Position numbers and translations under genes: made by a program
Shown: piece by piece, positions 22,401 through 24,535 of the stretch
How the letters are laid out: each line of letters begins with the position of its first letter
Position numbering within the stretch: the first letter of the stretch is position 1
From: Halieaceae bacterium
Lineage (GTDB): Bacteria > Pseudomonadota > Gammaproteobacteria > Pseudomonadales > Halieaceae
Direction: 5' to 3'
DNA length: 24,535 nt
NCBI GenBank assembly: GCA_018666295.1
Contig: JABIZW010000181.1
Coordinates: 1 to 24,535 of the forward strand
The notes under the pieces: model-generated
What the model was told of the DNA's origin: nothing
Database searches by the model: none
Seen by the model: only the letters and a program-made list of their open reading frames with translations

Positions 22401-24535
22401 TGCACAACGCGCCGTGCTTGCGTGAGGCTTCCAAAGTCCTTCCACTGAGCAACAGCCGTTCTAATTTCTTCAACTGACTCCGGGTTCTTCAGTGTGGAAA
22501 TATCACCCAACGGTTGATCCAGTAGTATCGATCGGAGGGTTCGCCGCATGTATTTTCCGGAGCGTGTCTCTGGGAACGCCGACACGACTAAAAAGTCGGA
22601 AGGGACTGCGGTGGCCCCTTTTTCTGATCTCACTAGAGACTGGAGTCGCGCGAGGTCATCGTCTGATAGTTTTCGACCCGCGGCTGCCACAAGAAATGCG
22701 ACGGGTGTTTCACCTTTTTCGTCATGAGGTGCACCAACCACCACCACGTTGCCGACGGGGGAGTCTTCTCGCAGTGTTTTATCGCGCAGAATCGCCCCTT
22801 CGATTTCCTCGGTTCCAATGCGGTGCCCGGAGACGTTGATCACGTCATCGGACCGTCCGTGGAGCGTGTATGCACCGTCTTCGTGTTGGCGCGCATAATC
22901 GCCTTGTGTGTAAGCGAGTTCGCCGTCCCAGCGACTGAAGTACACCTCGTTAAATCGAGCAATGTCGCCACACCAGTGATGCTCAAACAGATTGTCGGCA
23001 TCGCCCCATAGCGTACGTGCGAGGTAAGGGTAAGGCTGCGTAATCACCAGCTCACCTTTTTCACCGGACTCTGCGGTTCGCCAAGCGGTCACTGTGCCGT
23101 CGGTAGCCGTGGTCTCCGCGATTCTTACTTCGGCTTGAATCCAGGGTAGCGACCATGTCTTTGCGTCGGACGCCAAGGGCTTGTAGCCCCCCCAAGGACA
23201 GCTGAAGACAATCCCACCGTGCTCGGTTGCCCAGTAGGAGTTAATGTAATGTTTGCAAATGTTGTCCATTGCAAATTGCTGTACTGCGGGTGATACCGGC
23301 TCGGCGCAAAAGGTGCCTGCCCGCAGTGAGGACATATCAAAATCTGCCATTTCGCGTGCGCTTGCGGGGTCAGTCATCACGGCTTTGAGAAACGTCGATC
23401 CGGCCTTAAACAGGGTGACCTTGTAGCGCTCAATAATGGACGAAAAACGACCGGCGTGCGGGAACAACGGCGAGCCCTCGGCAATGACCGTGGTCATGCC
23501 TTGCACAAGTGGCGCGGCAATCAGATAGCTTTGACCCGTAATCCAGCCCGGATCGCCAATCACGTACAAGGTGTCATCGTGCGTTGCATTGAATACGGTC
23601 CGCATGGTGTGACTCACGCCGCTCAACCAGCTGCCGTGCGTGTGAACAACACCTTTGGGTTTTCCCGTGGATCCTGAGGTGTAGATGATGAATAGCGGAA
23701 AGTTTGCGTCCACGCTAACGGCGGGTAGCACGCCATTGAGCTTCGACCACAGTGCACTCGGCGCATCGTCGGCGAGCTGCTCAAAGGTATCGAGCCCCAA
23801 GTCCTTTGCAATTTGATCTTTAGCCTTAGCCACTAAGTCGTCGGAAAGCTTGTCGCGCGCGTGCTCAACGATCTCTTGACCGGTGTATTGCACAACAATG
23901 ACGTGTTCCACATCATGTTTCGCATCTGCGAGCTGACGTGCGACGGCTGTTCTTAACTCAGCGGCTAGCTCTGCGGCGACCGTGTTCTGCTGCGCCAGTG
24001 ACGCGCCAAGCTCGCGCATGACGTCGGACCGCTCAAGCGTAATCTCTCCCTCTAGCGAGGCATACACGTCGTCGTACAGCACGTCCGCAAGACTGCCCAG
24101 GTTGTAATCGTCTAACACCGTCTTAAGTGTCGTGAGGGCGGTCTCGCGGGGAATGTAATTGTCGAGTGCAGGGTCGGTGTAGGTCCCTTTGTAGGCAACC
24201 CCCTCTGCATTTCGATAGCCGCCGTCGGCGGTGATTACCAGCTTGGCACCGGCGTCATGAATTCGATCCGATAGCGTCTTCGCGGAAAACCCGCCAAATA
24301 CAGGCGTGTAAACAATACCGAGGCGTTGCGCCGCGAGCATGTAAAACACTTGCTCTGGAATATTGGGAAGATTAAAGGCGATTCGGTCACCGGTTTTAAG
24401 CCCGAGACTTTTAAGCACCTGCATTCGAGCAATTATTTCCTCGAACAATACGCGATAACTAAAGTGCTGCTCGGTGACGGGCCCGCCACGCCCTTCGTTC
24501 TTTGAGGGGTCCCAGCGATCACCTTCGAAAATAAT
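19478..24535 (-). CDS. pcs: Propionyl-CoA synthase, trifunctional fusion, 5' end outside window
   Basis: 1685 residues are visible (counted from the window edge); about 100-140 N-terminal residues are missing compared with known enzymes of about 1800. It converts 3-hydroxypropionate, CoA, ATP and NADPH to propionyl-CoA. Domain 1 (to about 690) is an acetyl-CoA-synthetase-like ligase with YTSGSTGKPKG near 285, WATEHGG near 435, YTQGDYA near 542 and catalytic Lys661 (RSGKYMRR), plus a helical insert of about 120 residues before the P-loop. Domain 2 (about 725-985) is a crotonase with both catalytic glutamates, Glu832 (GNELVLA) and Glu852 (PEINLN), for dehydration to acrylyl-CoA. Domain 3 (about 1115-1660) is an MDR-type enoyl-CoA reductase with EGASTGTGYD near 1260. 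The frame is open to the edge; an internal TTG at 24448 is not the start, because the ligase sequence IIFEGDRWDP continues upstream. It overlaps the mcr start. Confidence 0.95.
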   Translation of the reverse strand: MIFEGDRWDPSKNEGRGGPVTEQHFSYRVLFEEIIARMQVLKSLGLKTGDRIAFNLPNIPEQVFYMLAAQRLGIVYTPVFGGFSAKTLSDRIHDAGAKLVITADGGYRNAEGVAYKGTYTDPALDNYIPRETALTTLKTVLDDYNLGSLADVLYDDVYASLEGEITLERSDVMRELGASLAQQNTVAAELAAELRTAVARQLADAKHDVEHVIVVQYTGQEIVEHARDKLSDDLVAKAKDQIAKDLGLDTFEQLADDAPSALWSKLNGVLPAVSVDANFPLFIIYTSGSTGKPKGVVHTHGSWLSGVSHTMRTVFNATHDDTLYVIGDPGWITGQSYLIAAPLVQGMTTVIAEGSPLFPHAGRFSSIIERYKVTLFKAGSTFLKAVMTDPASAREMADFDMSSLRAGTFCAEPVSPAVQQFAMDNICKHYINSYWATEHGGIVFSCPWGGYKPLASDAKTWSLPWIQAEVRIAETTATDGTVTAWRTAESGEKGELVITQPYPYLARTLWGDADNLFEHHWCGDIARFNEVYFSRWDGELAYTQGDYARQHEDGAYTLHGRSDDVINVSGHRIGTEEIEGAILRDKTLREDSPVGNVVVVGAPHDEKGETPVAFLVAAAGRKLSDDDLARLQSLVRSEKGATAVPSDFLVVSAFPETRSGKYMRRTLRSILLDQPLGDISTLKNPESVEEIRTAVAQWKDFGSLTQARRVVQTWRYLRVETHEVAPGHLVALVVINSPPVNALSERTLDELHTALSQLAHQEDLSAMVVTGARNTFVAGADVKELLKIGEKGDLESAQTLPNAAQTAFATLENLDIPIIAAVNGPALGGGNELVLACSHVIAAKHAEFGQPEINLNLLPGYGGTQRLPRKLFEAHGVDGAAEALRMMLDGRTIDAESALQIGLVDDIVTTEGLSTVEAAMAALRDHFAGGDALKSSTARRRKLKAQREQPLDIDASIVTHEGVARALNQIRNSGREKPADFIITAMLTGAQQGQSAGLTLEAELFAQGVCDPECGPTGISAFLEKRSAPLPPKPKEVQPDASADERATLIEAGRLLPMGASFFPGITPIPEYQLGYGVMRSHHDGRPLHGDPEVAEKELVFPTPKPRPNEALIYILASEMNFNDIWAITGIPVSPFDARDADVQVTGSGGVGLVAQLGQDLVREGRLSVGDIVSVYSGQSELMSPDQGLDPMAADFRIQGYEQNDGTHAQFLTVQGPQLHAKLPGLSIEEAGSYGLTMGTIHRALYNTLAIEPGKRLFVEGASTGTGYDCLRSALSSSCRALGMVSSDSRGERVEAVGGHAINRKDDRWSDIFTSVPDDPSQWGAWEAAGEAFVAEAEALAGGQIDYSVSHAGETAFPRSFQLLGENGVLTFYGASSGYRFTFMGKSGATTPAVQFSKAGLRAGQSLLVVYGPGAEDGIVDPVAIEAIEVGCQRGAQVAVLVDTVSQREFVSSLGFGTQMKGAVSIEEIERRLGDDFDPPGPFQKMPNPFTESAAFKESVRAFSDRTLKPIGSAIAPLLRNTLDKRGLPDVVFERAGRDGLALATSLVKPNVGKVVYSEDLKGARFSFYAPQVWMRQRRILMPTAEIRGTHLNTSREFAEMQERIAAGHINILPPTIIPMEDVPQAHQAMWENRHAGANYVALHALPRTNLKSRDELYRAWAIRDALDRGETLTKVETGSAGALR

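Noticed and set aside
24446..24448. TTG at 24448 as the start of propionyl-CoA synthase
   Set aside because: The same frame continues to the window edge with ligase-type sequence, so the true start is outside.
1..24535. Insertion sequences, prophage genes, CRISPR arrays, tRNA or rRNA genes
   Set aside because: No transposase-like frame, repeat-spacer array, cloverleaf or rRNA-like segment was found; all long frames are metabolic, transport or RNA-modification genes.

Overview
The window looks like a chromosomal segment of a marine gammaproteobacterium, most plausibly of the OM60/NOR5 (Halieaceae; Luminiphilus/Congregibacter-like) group. That placement is an inference from adjacent genes for bifunctional malonyl-CoA reductase and a fused propionyl-CoA synthase, which outside Chloroflexus-type phototrophs are known from a few marine proteobacteria of this kind. 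It also rests on the ordinary gammaproteobacterial background (TruC, single-chain SdaA, PsiE). No rRNA, tRNA, CRISPR, insertion sequence or prophage gene was seen. Coding density is very high, several genes overlap, and no stretch over 300 bases lacks a gene.

Left block (1-6054, all minus strand): an operon read right to left. It holds a 2-oxoglutarate-semialdehyde-type aldehyde dehydrogenase, an M19 'dipeptidase' lacking most of the usual metal ligands, an unrecognised 576-aa protein, a DUF3726 protein and a BCCT transporter that runs off the left edge. Three junctions are tight or overlapping (15 nt gap, ATGA overlap, GTGA overlap). This looks like an uptake-plus-catabolism unit for a quaternary-ammonium or amino-acid-derived compound whose substrate cannot be named. 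It is the best candidate here for an undescribed system.

Middle block (6224-12718): tRNA pseudouridine synthase TruC (+) overlaps tail to tail with L-serine dehydratase SdaA (-). Next, on the minus strand, are kynureninase KynU and, two bases upstream of it, an alpha/beta hydrolase with HGG and GHSAG motifs that is a candidate N-formylkynurenine formamidase. A PsiE-family membrane protein follows on the same strand. A plus-strand AMP-forming acyl-CoA synthetase closes the block.

Right-middle block (12720-15684, minus): an exported M20 amidohydrolase and a GPH-type (MelB-like) symporter. The 232-base gap between them holds a tandem array of 11-bp units immediately upstream of a possible -10 box for the amidohydrolase, which looks like a response-regulator binding array.

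Right block (15771-24535, minus): propionyl-CoA synthase (5' end outside the window) is followed, with an ATGA overlap, by malonyl-CoA reductase and then a strong rho-independent terminator. Together the two proteins should convert malonyl-CoA to 3-hydroxypropionate and on to propionyl-CoA, the first half of the 3-hydroxypropionate bicycle. In a heterotroph or photoheterotroph this would give anaplerotic CO2 incorporation or assimilation of 3-hydroxypropionate or acrylate. The acetyl-CoA carboxylase and propionyl-CoA carboxylase steps are not in the window.
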